DNA of 64,000 nt from an uncultured Opitutia bacterium (GTDB lineage: Bacteria > Verrucomicrobiota > Verrucomicrobiia > Opitutales > Opitutaceae). The stretch lies in NCBI GenBank assembly GCA_903834135.1, contig CAILHZ010000020.1, forward strand, positions 1 through 64,000, written 5' to 3'. The translations under genes were made by a program, and so were the position numbers. Under the pieces are notes generated by a model that saw only the letters and a list, made by a program, of their open reading frames with translations, ran no database searches and was not told the origin of the DNA. This document shows positions 28,694-38,637 of this stretch, one piece after another (the stretch's first letter is position 1; each line of letters opens with the position of its first letter).

Positions 28694-29590
28694 CTAAACT
28701 GAGGCTAAGCTATTTTCTGTATTAAGATGTTCAGTACCAGTAAATTTAAGGGACTGTTCATCGGCGTGGTAGCTAGAACGAACCATGGGCCCACTTTCAA
28801 TCACTCCGATACCAAGGCCTAGACCAAAGGTTTTCCAGTTTTGAAATTCCTCGGGTGTTACCCAGCGTGAAATAGGTAAGTGATTAGCTGTTGGCTGTAA
28901 ATATTGGCCGATCGTTACGATATCTGTTTTATCACTCGCGATATCACGTAAGGTTTGCTCGATTTCATGGGCTTCTTCACCAAGCCCTAGCATAATACCT
29001 GTTTTGGTTGTGAAGCCTCGTGATTTAGCATGCCGAAGAACACTGCGGGAGCGGTCGTAGCGGGCTTGAACTCTAACAGGTTTTTGAAGCCTCTCGACGG
29101 TTTCAATATTGTGATTGAAAATATCAGGTTTTGCATCGAGTACCGTATCAACATCATTCATACGACCTTTAAAGTCGGGAACGAGTACTTCAATTGCAGT
29201 CTTTGCATTTAAATGTTTAACGGCGCGTATTGTAGCTGCCCAAACCGATGCTCCACCATCTGCTAGTTCATCGCGAGCTACACTTGTGAGTACGCAGTGC
29301 TTTAAATTCATCTTAGCAACAGCCTCGGCTACTCGTGCTGGCTCTCCTAGATCAAGTTCTGTAGGTTTACCCGTTTGTATCGCGCAAAAGTTGCAAGAAC
29401 GTGTACAGATATTGCCCAAGATCATTAGGGTAGCTGTACCCCGTGACCAACATTCCCCAAGGTTAGGGCACTGCGCACTTTGGCAGACCGTGTGTAGCTT
29501 GTTTTCATCAACAAGTGCTCGGACTGCGGAATAACCCGGACCGCTTGGTAATTTTGCTCTAAGCCAAGAGGGTTTGCGTGTGGTGCTCAT
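28694..29590 (-). CDS. lipA: Lipoyl synthase
   Basis: CQSAQCPNLGECWSRGTATLMILGNICTRSCNFCAI: auxiliary CX4CX5C and radical SAM CX3CX2C clusters. Confidence 0.98.
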   Translation of the reverse strand: MSTTRKPSWLRAKLPSGPGYSAVRALVDENKLHTVCQSAQCPNLGECWSRGTATLMILGNICTRSCNFCAIQTGKPTELDLGEPARVAEAVAKMNLKHCVLTSVARDELADGGASVWAATIRAVKHLNAKTAIEVLVPDFKGRMNDVDTVLDAKPDIFNHNIETVERLQKPVRVQARYDRSRSVLRHAKSRGFTTKTGIMLGLGEEAHEIEQTLRDIASDKTDIVTIGQYLQPTANHLPISRWVTPEEFQNWKTFGLGLGIGVIESGPMVRSSYHADEQSLKFTGTEHLNTENSLASV

Positions 29591-29700
29591 CTGTTAGGTG
29601 CTAAACAATCACTATAAACACAATTTGGAGGGATAATCAAAGACGCTTTTGGAGCTATTAGGTAGGTTAAACCAAGATGCATGTACTGTGATGGCCTGGC

Positions 29701-30366
29701 TTATACTCGATTTAGGTGATTTGGCAGTGCCCGTTCAAATTCCTTAGCTATGACCCGGCTTACTTCATTAAGATCGGGTGCACTCCCTAGTTCTTTTTTA
29801 AGTGAAGTCACAGTTCCCGTAGAAGCTTCGATCCCACAGGGAATAATCCCTGAAAAGTGACTAAGATTAGGGTCAACATTGAGCGCAAAGCCGTGGTATG
29901 TAACCCAGCGTCGTACTGCAACCCCTAGGGCAGCTATTTTACGTGTTTGAATCCATATACCTGTATGCTCAGGTCTTCGTTCTGCTTTAAGCCCAAAGTT
30001 TGCCAAAGAATTAATCAGGACTTCTTCTAAAAACCTTAAATAGGCGTGTAAGTCGGGATGTGTGCTTAGATTGATGATCGGATAGCCTACAAGTTGGCCA
30101 GGTCCGTGATACGTGACGTCGCCGCCCCTGTTAGTCTTTATGACTGTAACCCCATGTTTAGCCAGCATACTACCATTCCATAAGATATGACTTTCGGCAC
30201 CTGCACGTAACCCTAGGGTAAAAACTGGATCATGCTGCGTAAATATTAGGGTATCTGAAATTCTACCTGCTATTCTCTCGGCTACGAGGGCTTCCTGCCG
30301 TTTGGTTGCATCCTCATGCTGAGTATGGCCCCAGTCTAAAATTTGCAGGCTTGGAGAGGAGGGCAT
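29701..30366 (-). CDS. lipB: Lipoyl(octanoyl) transferase
   Basis: NRGGDVTYHGPGQLVGYPIINL; KIAALGVAVRRWVTYHGFALNV. Confidence 0.97.
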   Translation of the reverse strand: MPSSPSLQILDWGHTQHEDATKRQEALVAERIAGRISDTLIFTQHDPVFTLGLRAGAESHILWNGSMLAKHGVTVIKTNRGGDVTYHGPGQLVGYPIINLSTHPDLHAYLRFLEEVLINSLANFGLKAERRPEHTGIWIQTRKIAALGVAVRRWVTYHGFALNVDPNLSHFSGIIPCGIEASTGTVTSLKKELGSAPDLNEVSRVIAKEFERALPNHLNRV

Positions 30367-30486
30367 AGTTCTAAAGAAACTTAACCTAGGCTTAGTTGCA
30401 ACTGCCAGCTAGAGCAAATTTGTCCTATAAGCTTAGTGTAAAAGGGGTTGCCCCAAAGCGATCCTTTGGCCACGCTTATTCTTTCC

Positions 30487-31971
30487 ATGAGTGAAACACC
30501 TAGTAGCGATATCTCCCATGATCAGCACGCCGTAAGAAGGCAGAAACTTGCCGATTTGCGTGCCGGAGGATTTGATCCATTCCGCGCTAATTTTGCTCAA
30601 ACACATTTCAGTGCAGATGCAATTAAAGAGCATGTTGAGGGCCAGGATAATGCAGTCACTGTAAGTGTTGCAGGTCGTTTGACTGTCATACGCGATATGG
30701 GCAAAAGTCAGTTCGTTAAAATTTTAGATCAGCAGGGACTTATTCAGCTCTACGTAAAAAAAGACGTAATTGGAGATGATGCTTACTTAGCTTTTAAGAA
30801 ATTAGATATCGGTGATATTATTGGTGTTCGCGGAACTTTGTTTAAAACAAAAGCGGGTGAAGTAACTGTACGTGCTGAATCAGTCCAGCTGGTTGCCAAA
30901 GCACTTAGACCATTACCAGAAAAATGGCATGGATTGACCGATCCTGAGCAAGTTTACCGCATGCGCTATCTTGATTTAATTGTTAATCAGGAATCGCGTC
31001 GTCGTCTCTTGCTGCGTTCGCAAATTGTATCTGCGATTAGACGCTTCTTAGATGATCGTAAGTTCTTAGAAGTAGAAACTCCAGTACTTCAATCTGTGGC
31101 CGGCGGTGCAGCAGCACGGCCTTTTACAACTCAGCATAAGGCACTCGGGGTAGATTTTTATCTTCGTATTTCACTCGAGCTATATTTGAAGCGTCTTTTA
31201 GTAGGCGGAATTGACCGCGTATATGAGATAGGTCGCAATTTCCGTAACGAAGGTATTTCCAGACGTCATAATCCTGAGTTTACGATGCTTGAAGTATATC
31301 AAGCTTACAGTGATCACCGCGGTATGATGGTTTTAATTAAGGACATGTTAATGACCTTGTGCCGTGATGTGCTAGGAACAACCAAGATTGCACATGCAGC
31401 CAGCGGGCAAGAAATTGATTTTGGTGGAGAATGGCGAGAGGTGTCATACAAAGATTTAATTCGCGCACAAACAAAAGACCCTGAGTGGTTTAATCGCTCT
31501 AAAACAGAGCATGTGGAAGCTGCGACAAAACTTGGCCTTAAAGTTGAAGCTCAGTGGCAAGACTTCGAAATCACTAACGAGATTTTTTCAAAGTTAATTG
31601 AGCCTACATTAATACAACCTACGTTTGTACTTAATTTGCCAAAAGAATTGTGTCCTTTAGCTAAGATTAACTCGGCTGATCCTACTACCTTGGATGTATT
31701 CGAATTATGCATTGGAGGAATGGAAGTTGCGCCTGCTTATTCTGAGCAGAACGATCCTGATATTCAACGTGCCATGTTTGAAGGCCAGGCAGGTGAGGAA
31801 AAGCAAAGTATAGATCAAGATTTCTTACTTTCTTTAGAGTATGGTATGCCTCCAGCAGGTGGAATGGGTGTAGGAATTGATCGTTTATGCATCCTATTAA
31901 CTGGTGCTGAGAGTATTCGAGATGTAATCCTTTTCCCTCAGCTGCGCCCTGGAGGTAAGACCGAGGGGTAA
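30487..31971 (+). CDS. lysS: Lysyl-tRNA synthetase, class II
   Basis: MRYLDLIVNQESRRRLLLRSQIV, EIGRNFRNEGISRRHNPEFTMLE, PPAGGMGVGIDRL. ORF opens at 30448; start at 30487 preferred. Confidence 0.98.
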   Translation: MSETPSSDISHDQHAVRRQKLADLRAGGFDPFRANFAQTHFSADAIKEHVEGQDNAVTVSVAGRLTVIRDMGKSQFVKILDQQGLIQLYVKKDVIGDDAYLAFKKLDIGDIIGVRGTLFKTKAGEVTVRAESVQLVAKALRPLPEKWHGLTDPEQVYRMRYLDLIVNQESRRRLLLRSQIVSAIRRFLDDRKFLEVETPVLQSVAGGAAARPFTTQHKALGVDFYLRISLELYLKRLLVGGIDRVYEIGRNFRNEGISRRHNPEFTMLEVYQAYSDHRGMMVLIKDMLMTLCRDVLGTTKIAHAASGQEIDFGGEWREVSYKDLIRAQTKDPEWFNRSKTEHVEAATKLGLKVEAQWQDFEITNEIFSKLIEPTLIQPTFVLNLPKELCPLAKINSADPTTLDVFELCIGGMEVAPAYSEQNDPDIQRAMFEGQAGEEKQSIDQDFLLSLEYGMPPAGGMGVGIDRLCILLTGAESIRDVILFPQLRPGGKTEG

Positions 31972-32063
31972 GACTTTATCCCCAAATTATTGTTAGTGCC
32001 ATATGCCCTTGAAGTATATAACTATTTTAATGTTCCTTTAGTACGTTTTATTAACCTCATATT

Positions 32064-33380
32064 ATGACAACCGAATTTCCTGCCCCTACGGTTTCAACAC
32101 AACCTTCCACAAATTATCGCTGGACAGTGTGTGCTCTGCTTTTTGCAGCAACCACGATCAACTATATCGACCGTCAGATTTTAGCTTTAATTAAGCCTAT
32201 ACTTGATGAGCAATTGCACTGGAGTAACGAGCAGTTTGGTCTTACTAACGCTTTTTTCCAGCTTTCCTACGCAGTCAGTCTGATGATTTTTGGTTGGTTA
32301 GTGGATAAGTATGGAACCAAAATAGGTTATGGCATTTCAATCGCAGCTTGGAGTTGTGCAGCGGTTGGTCATGCCTTGGTTGGTAGCATTGGCGGTTTTT
32401 ATATCGCACGTGTAGTATTAGGTCTTGGTGAAGGTGGAAATTTTCCTTCTGCAATCAAAGCAGTCGCTTTGTGGTTTCCTAAAAGAGAGCGAGCTACGGC
32501 GACTGCAATTTTTAACTCAGGTACAAATATGGGCGCAATTATAGCACCACTGATTGTTCCTGCTATTGCCTTATCCTTAGGATGGCACTGGGCCTTTATT
32601 TTTGCAGGTATAGCAGGATTTCTTTGGTTATTTTTGTGGATCCCATTCTACAATGTTCCAGAGAAAATTAAGGCAACTAACGCAGCTGAGCTAGAGCTTA
32701 TAGGCAGCGATAAAGATGATACTAGCCGTGATGGTGAAAAAATATCCTGGCTTAGCTTATTAGGTTATAGACAGACGTGGTCATTTGTTGTTGCTAAAGC
32801 ACTTACGGATCCCGTTTGGTGGTTCTTCCTTACTTGGCTACCTGATTTCTTTAAACAAACACGTAATTTAGATATTAAGCAAAGTGGGTACATGCTCGCT
32901 ACGATATATGGTATGTCGACTGTTCTGAGTATTTTCGGCGGTGTAGTTGTTGGAAAACTTGTTAAATCAGGTTGGTCGGTAACTCGTGCTAGAAAAACTG
33001 GAATGATAATTTTCGCTGTTTGTGTTTTACCAATCGTTTATGTTGTGGATGTAAATAATTGGACCGCTGTATTGCTCATCGGTTTCGCATGTTCTGCTCA
33101 TCAAGCTTGGTCTGCTAACTTATTCACTACTGCTTCCGATATGTTTCCAAAGCGTGCAGTGGCCTCTGTTGTAGGTTTAGGTGGTATGGCAGGTTCAGGT
33201 CTTGGGTTTGTATTTCCTATTTTGGCCGGTCATTTGTTAGATCGTTTTAAACTTCATAATAATATCTCTGGAGGATATTCAGTGCTGTTTTCAATTTGTG
33301 CAGGAGCATATTTGTTAGCTTTTGTTTTACAGCATATTCTAGCACCTCGCTTTGAGATGACCAAACTTAAGGAAGTTTAA
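32064..33380 (+). CDS. MFS transporter, ExuT-like (anion:cation symporter family)
   Basis: TINYIDRQILALIKPILDEQLHWSNEQFGL; VVLGLGEGGNFPSAIKAVALWFPKRERATATAIFNSGTNMGAIIAPLIVP. Confidence 0.88.
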   Translation: MTTEFPAPTVSTQPSTNYRWTVCALLFAATTINYIDRQILALIKPILDEQLHWSNEQFGLTNAFFQLSYAVSLMIFGWLVDKYGTKIGYGISIAAWSCAAVGHALVGSIGGFYIARVVLGLGEGGNFPSAIKAVALWFPKRERATATAIFNSGTNMGAIIAPLIVPAIALSLGWHWAFIFAGIAGFLWLFLWIPFYNVPEKIKATNAAELELIGSDKDDTSRDGEKISWLSLLGYRQTWSFVVAKALTDPVWWFFLTWLPDFFKQTRNLDIKQSGYMLATIYGMSTVLSIFGGVVVGKLVKSGWSVTRARKTGMIIFAVCVLPIVYVVDVNNWTAVLLIGFACSAHQAWSANLFTTASDMFPKRAVASVVGLGGMAGSGLGFVFPILAGHLLDRFKLHNNISGGYSVLFSICAGAYLLAFVLQHILAPRFEMTKLKEV

Positions 33381-33413
33381 GTATAGACTAGGGGCGTAAT
33401 ACGATAAAATGCT

Positions 33414-34673
33414 ATGCCCTGGTATCTATACCTCGCTTTAAAGCAGCTCTTCTCATCTGGGCAGAGGCTTTTCTTTACGTTGATATCGATCGTAAGTGTA
33501 GCTCTAGGCGTGATGCTTCTGATCATCGTCATGAGTGTAATGGGTGGTTTCAGATATGAAATCAGACAAAAAATTGTAGATACCCAAGGTGATTTACAGG
33601 TCAGGGCTTCAGGGTATATCCAGAATGCTTCGTCTTTAGAAAAAGTTATTAATACAGTACCTGGTGTACTAGCATCTACGGCATTTGCTCAGGGTGTAGT
33701 GATGTTAGAGAAGGACCAGAAGCCATCATTTCCTTCGATTCAGGGACTAGATATGCGAACAGTGGAAAAAGTGATTCCATTAAATCGCTATATTATTCAA
33801 GGCTCATTACAGGATCTCGATGATGACTCAGTTATTTTGAGTTCTCAGCTTGCCCTTTCCTTAGGTGCGCGGGTAGGTAATGCCGTACAAATCTACACTC
33901 CCTTAATGCTTGAAGTTGCAAAAGGGCAGGACGAAGTGCTCTTGCCTACTGAACTTAAAGTCATTGGCATTTTTGAAATAGGGCATCAACAACTCGATAG
34001 CTCTACAGTCATAGTAACTTTAAGGCGGATGCAGCAGCTCTACGGTTTAGGCCATGGAGTTCACGGGATTAATGTCAGAATTGCAGCAAGTGAAGATGCT
34101 GATTTAGTAACCGCTCGAATTAATGCAGCCTTACAAAAGGCTCAAGGTAAGAGTATTGATATTATGCCAGGACTTTGGGCGCGCTCTTGGTCTGAATTAA
34201 ATCAAGAATTTTTATGGGTCTTGCAGTTAGAGAAAAATATTATGACCGTAATTTTATTAGCAGTAGTTATTGTCTCTGCTTTTTTAACGATGAGCCTATT
34301 ACTTGTTCTAGTATTAAAGAAAACAAGGGAAATTGGCCTCTTGGGCGCTTTGGGGGCTACGCGTAAACAAATTGCCTTATGCTTTTGTTTGCAGGGTGTA
34401 AGTATTGGCGTTGTGGGTACTAGCTTAGGGCTTATTTTTGGATTCACATTCCTGCATTTTAGAAATGACGTTGTACTTTTAGTAACTCGTTTTACTGGTA
34501 GCCAAGCAATTCTTGAACGGTTTTATCAGTTCAGTGAAATGCCTGCACATACCGCTTTTTCTGATTTAGTGATCGTGGTAATTTCAGCGATTGTTCTTTC
34601 CACTTTAGCAGGACTTATACCTGCTTTTATTGCTGCACGACTTAAACCTGTGGAGGCGCTTCGTAGTGAGTAA
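33414..34673 (+). CDS. LolC/LolE family lipoprotein-releasing ABC permease
   Basis: LISIVSVALGVMLLIIVMSVMGGF; TREIGLLGALGATRKQIALCFCLQG. Confidence 0.92.
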   Translation: MPWYLYLALKQLFSSGQRLFFTLISIVSVALGVMLLIIVMSVMGGFRYEIRQKIVDTQGDLQVRASGYIQNASSLEKVINTVPGVLASTAFAQGVVMLEKDQKPSFPSIQGLDMRTVEKVIPLNRYIIQGSLQDLDDDSVILSSQLALSLGARVGNAVQIYTPLMLEVAKGQDEVLLPTELKVIGIFEIGHQQLDSSTVIVTLRRMQQLYGLGHGVHGINVRIAASEDADLVTARINAALQKAQGKSIDIMPGLWARSWSELNQEFLWVLQLEKNIMTVILLAVVIVSAFLTMSLLLVLVLKKTREIGLLGALGATRKQIALCFCLQGVSIGVVGTSLGLIFGFTFLHFRNDVVLLVTRFTGSQAILERFYQFSEMPAHTAFSDLVIVVISAIVLSTLAGLIPAFIAARLKPVEALRSE

Positions 34674-35328
34674 TCCTGTTTTATTTGCCCAAGCTTTAGT
34701 CAAGTCCTACCAAAGTGGAGATCGCCGCTTGGAGGTCTTACGTGGAGTAAATTTACAAGTCCTTCCTGGTGAAACAGTCAGTATTCGTGGCGAGTCAGGT
34801 TCTGGTAAGTCAACTCTACTTCATTTACTAGCAGGTTTAGATTCACCAGAGAATGGGAGTATTGTTTGGGGTAAAGAAACAAATCCCGATGCAGTGCGAA
34901 GCACCGGTTATCTTGGTATGGTCTTTCAGGCTTTTTATTTAATACCTGAACTAAATGCCCGCGATAATATTTTAATGGCCAAGCGTATTCAAGGTGGACT
35001 TGACCAAGCTGCTTATGCCAGAGCAGATGAGTTGCTTAAGAAAGTAGGTTTAAGTGAACGCGCTAACCATCTGCCTTCACAGCTTTCAGGTGGTGAATGC
35101 CAGCGGGTTGCTGTTGCAAGGTCCCTTATGAATTTTCCACAGGTTATTGTTGCTGATGAACCTACTGGTAATTTAGATGAGCAGACCGGTGATTCCGTGA
35201 TTAGCCTCTTAATAGACCTGTGTGCAGATATGAAAACAAGTCTAGTTCTTGTGACTCATAATCCAAGTCATGCTATGCGCACACAGCGGCAACTTATCCT
35301 TAAACACGGTGTCTTACTAGAGGCTTAA
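34666..35328 (+). CDS. lolD: LolD-type ABC ATPase
   Basis: GESGSGKSTLLHLLAGLD, LSGGECQRVAVARSLMNFPQVIVADEPTGNLD. GTG start at 34666 overlaps the permease by 8 bp (ORF opens at 34630). Confidence 0.92.
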   Translation: MSNPVLFAQALVKSYQSGDRRLEVLRGVNLQVLPGETVSIRGESGSGKSTLLHLLAGLDSPENGSIVWGKETNPDAVRSTGYLGMVFQAFYLIPELNARDNILMAKRIQGGLDQAAYARADELLKKVGLSERANHLPSQLSGGECQRVAVARSLMNFPQVIVADEPTGNLDEQTGDSVISLLIDLCADMKTSLVLVTHNPSHAMRTQRQLILKHGVLLEA

Positions 35329-35389
35329 GTTTTTAGTAGACTTAGAATTTCAAGTTTGCGGCTTTGGCATAAGCTCTCATGGTTTAGCT

Positions 35390-36376
35390 ATGGCAAGTCC
35401 CAAGATTAAGTGCGGTGTTGCTGGCGTTGGTTCATTAGGCCAACACCATGCACGTATTTACGCTCAACTCCCCGGTGCTGAACTAGTGGGTATTTATGAT
35501 AGGGACAGTAAGCGTGCAGCTGAAATTGCAAAATTATACGGCTGTAAGGTCTTCACCTCTGTTGAGGAATTAGGGGTAGCCTGTGAAGCGGTATCTGTTG
35601 TTGTTCCAACAGATCTACATGCCGAGGTTGCGATTCCCCTGCTTAAACAGGGTTGTCACCTATTAATTGAAAAACCAATTTGCGCTTCTCTTGAAGAAGC
35701 TGAACAAGTGATGGCTGTAGCTCTAGAAAAAAAACGTTTAGTTCAAGTTGGGCACATTGAACATTTTAATCCGGTCATGGCGTTCTTAGAGAAAGAAGCT
35801 AATCACCCTCAGTTTATTACCTCCGAGAGATTGGCGCCATATCAACTCCGAGGAACTGAAGTGGGTGTTGTTTTGGATCTTATGATTCACGATATAGGTA
35901 TTGTGCTAGCACTCGTTAAATCTCCGGTGAAGCGCATCGATAGTGTAGGCGTAAAAGTACTCTCCAAGACCGAGGATATAGCGAATGCACGTATTGAATT
36001 TGAAAATGGGTGTGTCGCTAATCTTAATGCGAGTCGAATTAGCTTAAAGAAAGCGCGCGAAATTCGTATATTCCAAGACGATGCATACTTGTCCTTAGAT
36101 TTTATGAATCAGGGCGGTCATCTTGTGCGTAAAAGTGATATTATAGCTTACGGTATTAAGATGAAAATTGGCCTCGTTAAAGCAGGGGACCATGCTTCTA
36201 TTCCCGTGCATGAAATTCCGATTGAGAAGGGTGAGCCTCTCGCTCTTGAATTAGCTCATTTTATATCAAGTGTTGCTGAATCCAAGCAGCCTAAAGTAAA
36301 TGCTCAAATGGGTAAGACAGCCCTTGAAGTTGCACTCACAATTACTGATCAAATTAAGAAGGCTGTAGTACGTTAA
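35390..36376 (+). CDS. Gfo/Idh/MocA family oxidoreductase
   Basis: CGVAGVGSLGQHHARIYAQLPGAELVGIYD; HLLIEKPICASLEEAEQVM. Confidence 0.92.
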   Translation: MASPKIKCGVAGVGSLGQHHARIYAQLPGAELVGIYDRDSKRAAEIAKLYGCKVFTSVEELGVACEAVSVVVPTDLHAEVAIPLLKQGCHLLIEKPICASLEEAEQVMAVALEKKRLVQVGHIEHFNPVMAFLEKEANHPQFITSERLAPYQLRGTEVGVVLDLMIHDIGIVLALVKSPVKRIDSVGVKVLSKTEDIANARIEFENGCVANLNASRISLKKAREIRIFQDDAYLSLDFMNQGGHLVRKSDIIAYGIKMKIGLVKAGDHASIPVHEIPIEKGEPLALELAHFISSVAESKQPKVNAQMGKTALEVALTITDQIKKAVVR

Positions 36377-36388
36377 GCTTGGTTTCTT

Positions 36389-37567
36389 ATGGCTCACGTA
36401 TCACCACTTCATTTCGTTTCACCTAATAAGGGAAGTGTTGATATGTTGATTATTGCAGGTGAGCACTCGGGAGATTTAAATGCGGCCCGTGTTCTTAGGC
36501 AGTTGCTTCAAAAATCACCGTATTTGAATGTGGCTGCGATTGGGGGTCCAGCCCTGGAAGAAGCAGGTGCTCAATTACTCTGTGATGTGACAGGTGCATC
36601 CGTCATAGGCTACATTGAAGTGTTTAAAAAATATCGGTCATTTTTTAAACCGCTTTTTAATGAAACCCTTCGTTGGATAACACAGCACCAACCTAAAGCC
36701 GTCTTATTTGTAGATTATGGTGGATTTAATATTCGCATGGCAAAGGCACTGCGTGAAAAAGGAATTAGTACGAAAGGTTGGGGTAGTGTTAAAACGCTAT
36801 ATTATATCAGTCCCCAAATCTGGGCATCACGCCCTAATCGCCGTTTTTCAATAGCACGGTCGGTTGATTCTTTAGCTGTTATTTTTCCTTTTGAGAAAGC
36901 CTGTTACGACGATACGAGTTTAGATGTCGAATTTGTAGGGCATCCCTTTACCGCTTCTGATTATACTCCGCCCGTTGTATATGATCGACTAGGGCCTGTC
37001 CTTATTCTGCCAGGAAGTAGGAGGCCTGCTGTAGTACGCCTATTGCCTGTACTTTTAAGAGCCTATAAAGCCTCCAAAGCACCCTCTGCGGTTGTTTTAT
37101 ATCCCAGTGACTCTATAGCCACTCTAATGCGCTCTATCGCAGAAGACATGGGTATAGTTAATCTTATCTTTAAGCCATTCAGTACTGAGGTGAGTGATGC
37201 CCCACAAAAGGCCTCAGCTGTTTTAATGAGTAGTGGTACTATTTCAGTGCACTGCGCATTGGCTGGAATTCCGGGTGCCATCGCTTTCAAAATTGATCCC
37301 CTTACTTATATGTTAGGGCGTTTAATCGTAAACGTGAAGCAAATCGGCCTAGCTAATCTCTTACTTAAAGAAACCATGTATCCTGAATATATTCAGGATG
37401 CGGCTACTGAAGAGGCTCTTTGTGGTGAACTCAGTGAGTGCTTAAATAACTCGAACCGAATTGACTGCACTCTTGATCAAGCAAGTCGCTTGAAAAAAGC
37501 TTTAGCACAACCTGCGGGCTTAACAGCAGCGGATTGGCTCAAGCATCATATTGAAGCTGATTCTTGA
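36389..37567 (+). CDS. lpxB: Lipid-A-disaccharide synthase
   Basis: IIAGEHSGDLNAARVLRQL, YYISPQIWASRPNR, LPGSRR, SSGTISVHCALAGIPGAIAFK. Confidence 0.95.
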   Translation: MAHVSPLHFVSPNKGSVDMLIIAGEHSGDLNAARVLRQLLQKSPYLNVAAIGGPALEEAGAQLLCDVTGASVIGYIEVFKKYRSFFKPLFNETLRWITQHQPKAVLFVDYGGFNIRMAKALREKGISTKGWGSVKTLYYISPQIWASRPNRRFSIARSVDSLAVIFPFEKACYDDTSLDVEFVGHPFTASDYTPPVVYDRLGPVLILPGSRRPAVVRLLPVLLRAYKASKAPSAVVLYPSDSIATLMRSIAEDMGIVNLIFKPFSTEVSDAPQKASAVLMSSGTISVHCALAGIPGAIAFKIDPLTYMLGRLIVNVKQIGLANLLLKETMYPEYIQDAATEEALCGELSECLNNSNRIDCTLDQASRLKKALAQPAGLTAADWLKHHIEADS

Positions 37568-38637
37568 GGTGGAGTCGGCTTCGCGCTGACATGTGAAGTG
37601 CTAGGACTAATTAGCTGAGGCTCGATGTGTTTCCACAAGTTTTCAACTTTTTCACCTAGTAGATTTTTGCAAGTTATTATTTCTGCTTCACGAGAAGCCC
37701 GGTTTTCGTCAGCAATTTTCGCTAAATCATCGAGATTATAAACGAATACGTTTTGCAGTATATTTACGGATGCCTCTACGTTACGAGGTAGAGCTAAATC
37801 AATTAAGAATAATGGACGTGTTGGCCTCTTTTTCATTGCAGCTAACACTGTTTCTTTGGTTAGGATGCACTCGGGCGCCGAGGTAGAGCATACAACGACG
37901 TCGAAATCGCAAAGTCTGGAATCTTTTTGATCAAAGGGTAGTGCTGATGCTCCGAGTTCAGTTGCAATATGTAGGGCTTTGTCAAAACCGCGGTTTGATA
38001 CCGTCAATGCGAGTGCTCCTCTGCTTTGAAATGCCTTTGCAGTTTTTTCTCCTATATCTCCAGCACCTAACAGAAGTATGCGTGTTTCTTTAAGTTGACC
38101 AAAAATATTAAGGGCTAGTTCTACGGCAACATTTGCTATGCTTACTTGGCCTACAGTAATTTTTGTAGTACTTCGGACATGCTTAGCTGCTTGAAATATT
38201 TTCTGAAAAATACGATTTAAGATTGGCCCTGTAAATTTGCGGGTTTGCGCGTTCGCATACGCTTCTTTGATTTGGCCAAAGATTTCTGTTTCCCCAAGTA
38301 TCTGAGAATCAAGTCCAGCTGCTACTTCGGCTAAATGCTGAACTGCATCTTTACCTTTAAGACTTAAACGAAACGCTTCAAATTCACTAATTTCGAAGGC
38401 TTGTTGTTTACAGAAAGCTGCGGTGACTTCTTCTGCTATAGTCTTCGAATTGCCCACACCGTAAAATTCAATACGGTTACAGGTATTAACTACAGCGAGT
38501 TCATGTAAACCTTCTATCGAGCGCAAGTGCGTGAGTAAGGCGTCCTCATTATGGGAAGCTAGTGCGAGCTTTTCACGCACTTCAATAGGAGCTTTATGAT
38601 GATTGGCCCCAATTACGAAAACATTGGGGAAGCTCAT
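37546..38637 (-). CDS. hemA: Glutamyl-tRNA reductase
   Basis: GANHHKAPIEVREKLAL, VVNTCNRIEFYG, AAGLDSQILGETEIFGQIKEAY. Confidence 0.97.
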   Translation of the reverse strand: MSFPNVFVIGANHHKAPIEVREKLALASHNEDALLTHLRSIEGLHELAVVNTCNRIEFYGVGNSKTIAEEVTAAFCKQQAFEISEFEAFRLSLKGKDAVQHLAEVAAGLDSQILGETEIFGQIKEAYANAQTRKFTGPILNRIFQKIFQAAKHVRSTTKITVGQVSIANVAVELALNIFGQLKETRILLLGAGDIGEKTAKAFQSRGALALTVSNRGFDKALHIATELGASALPFDQKDSRLCDFDVVVCSTSAPECILTKETVLAAMKKRPTRPLFLIDLALPRNVEASVNILQNVFVYNLDDLAKIADENRASREAEIITCKNLLGEKVENLWKHIEPQLISPSTSHVSAKPTPPQESASI

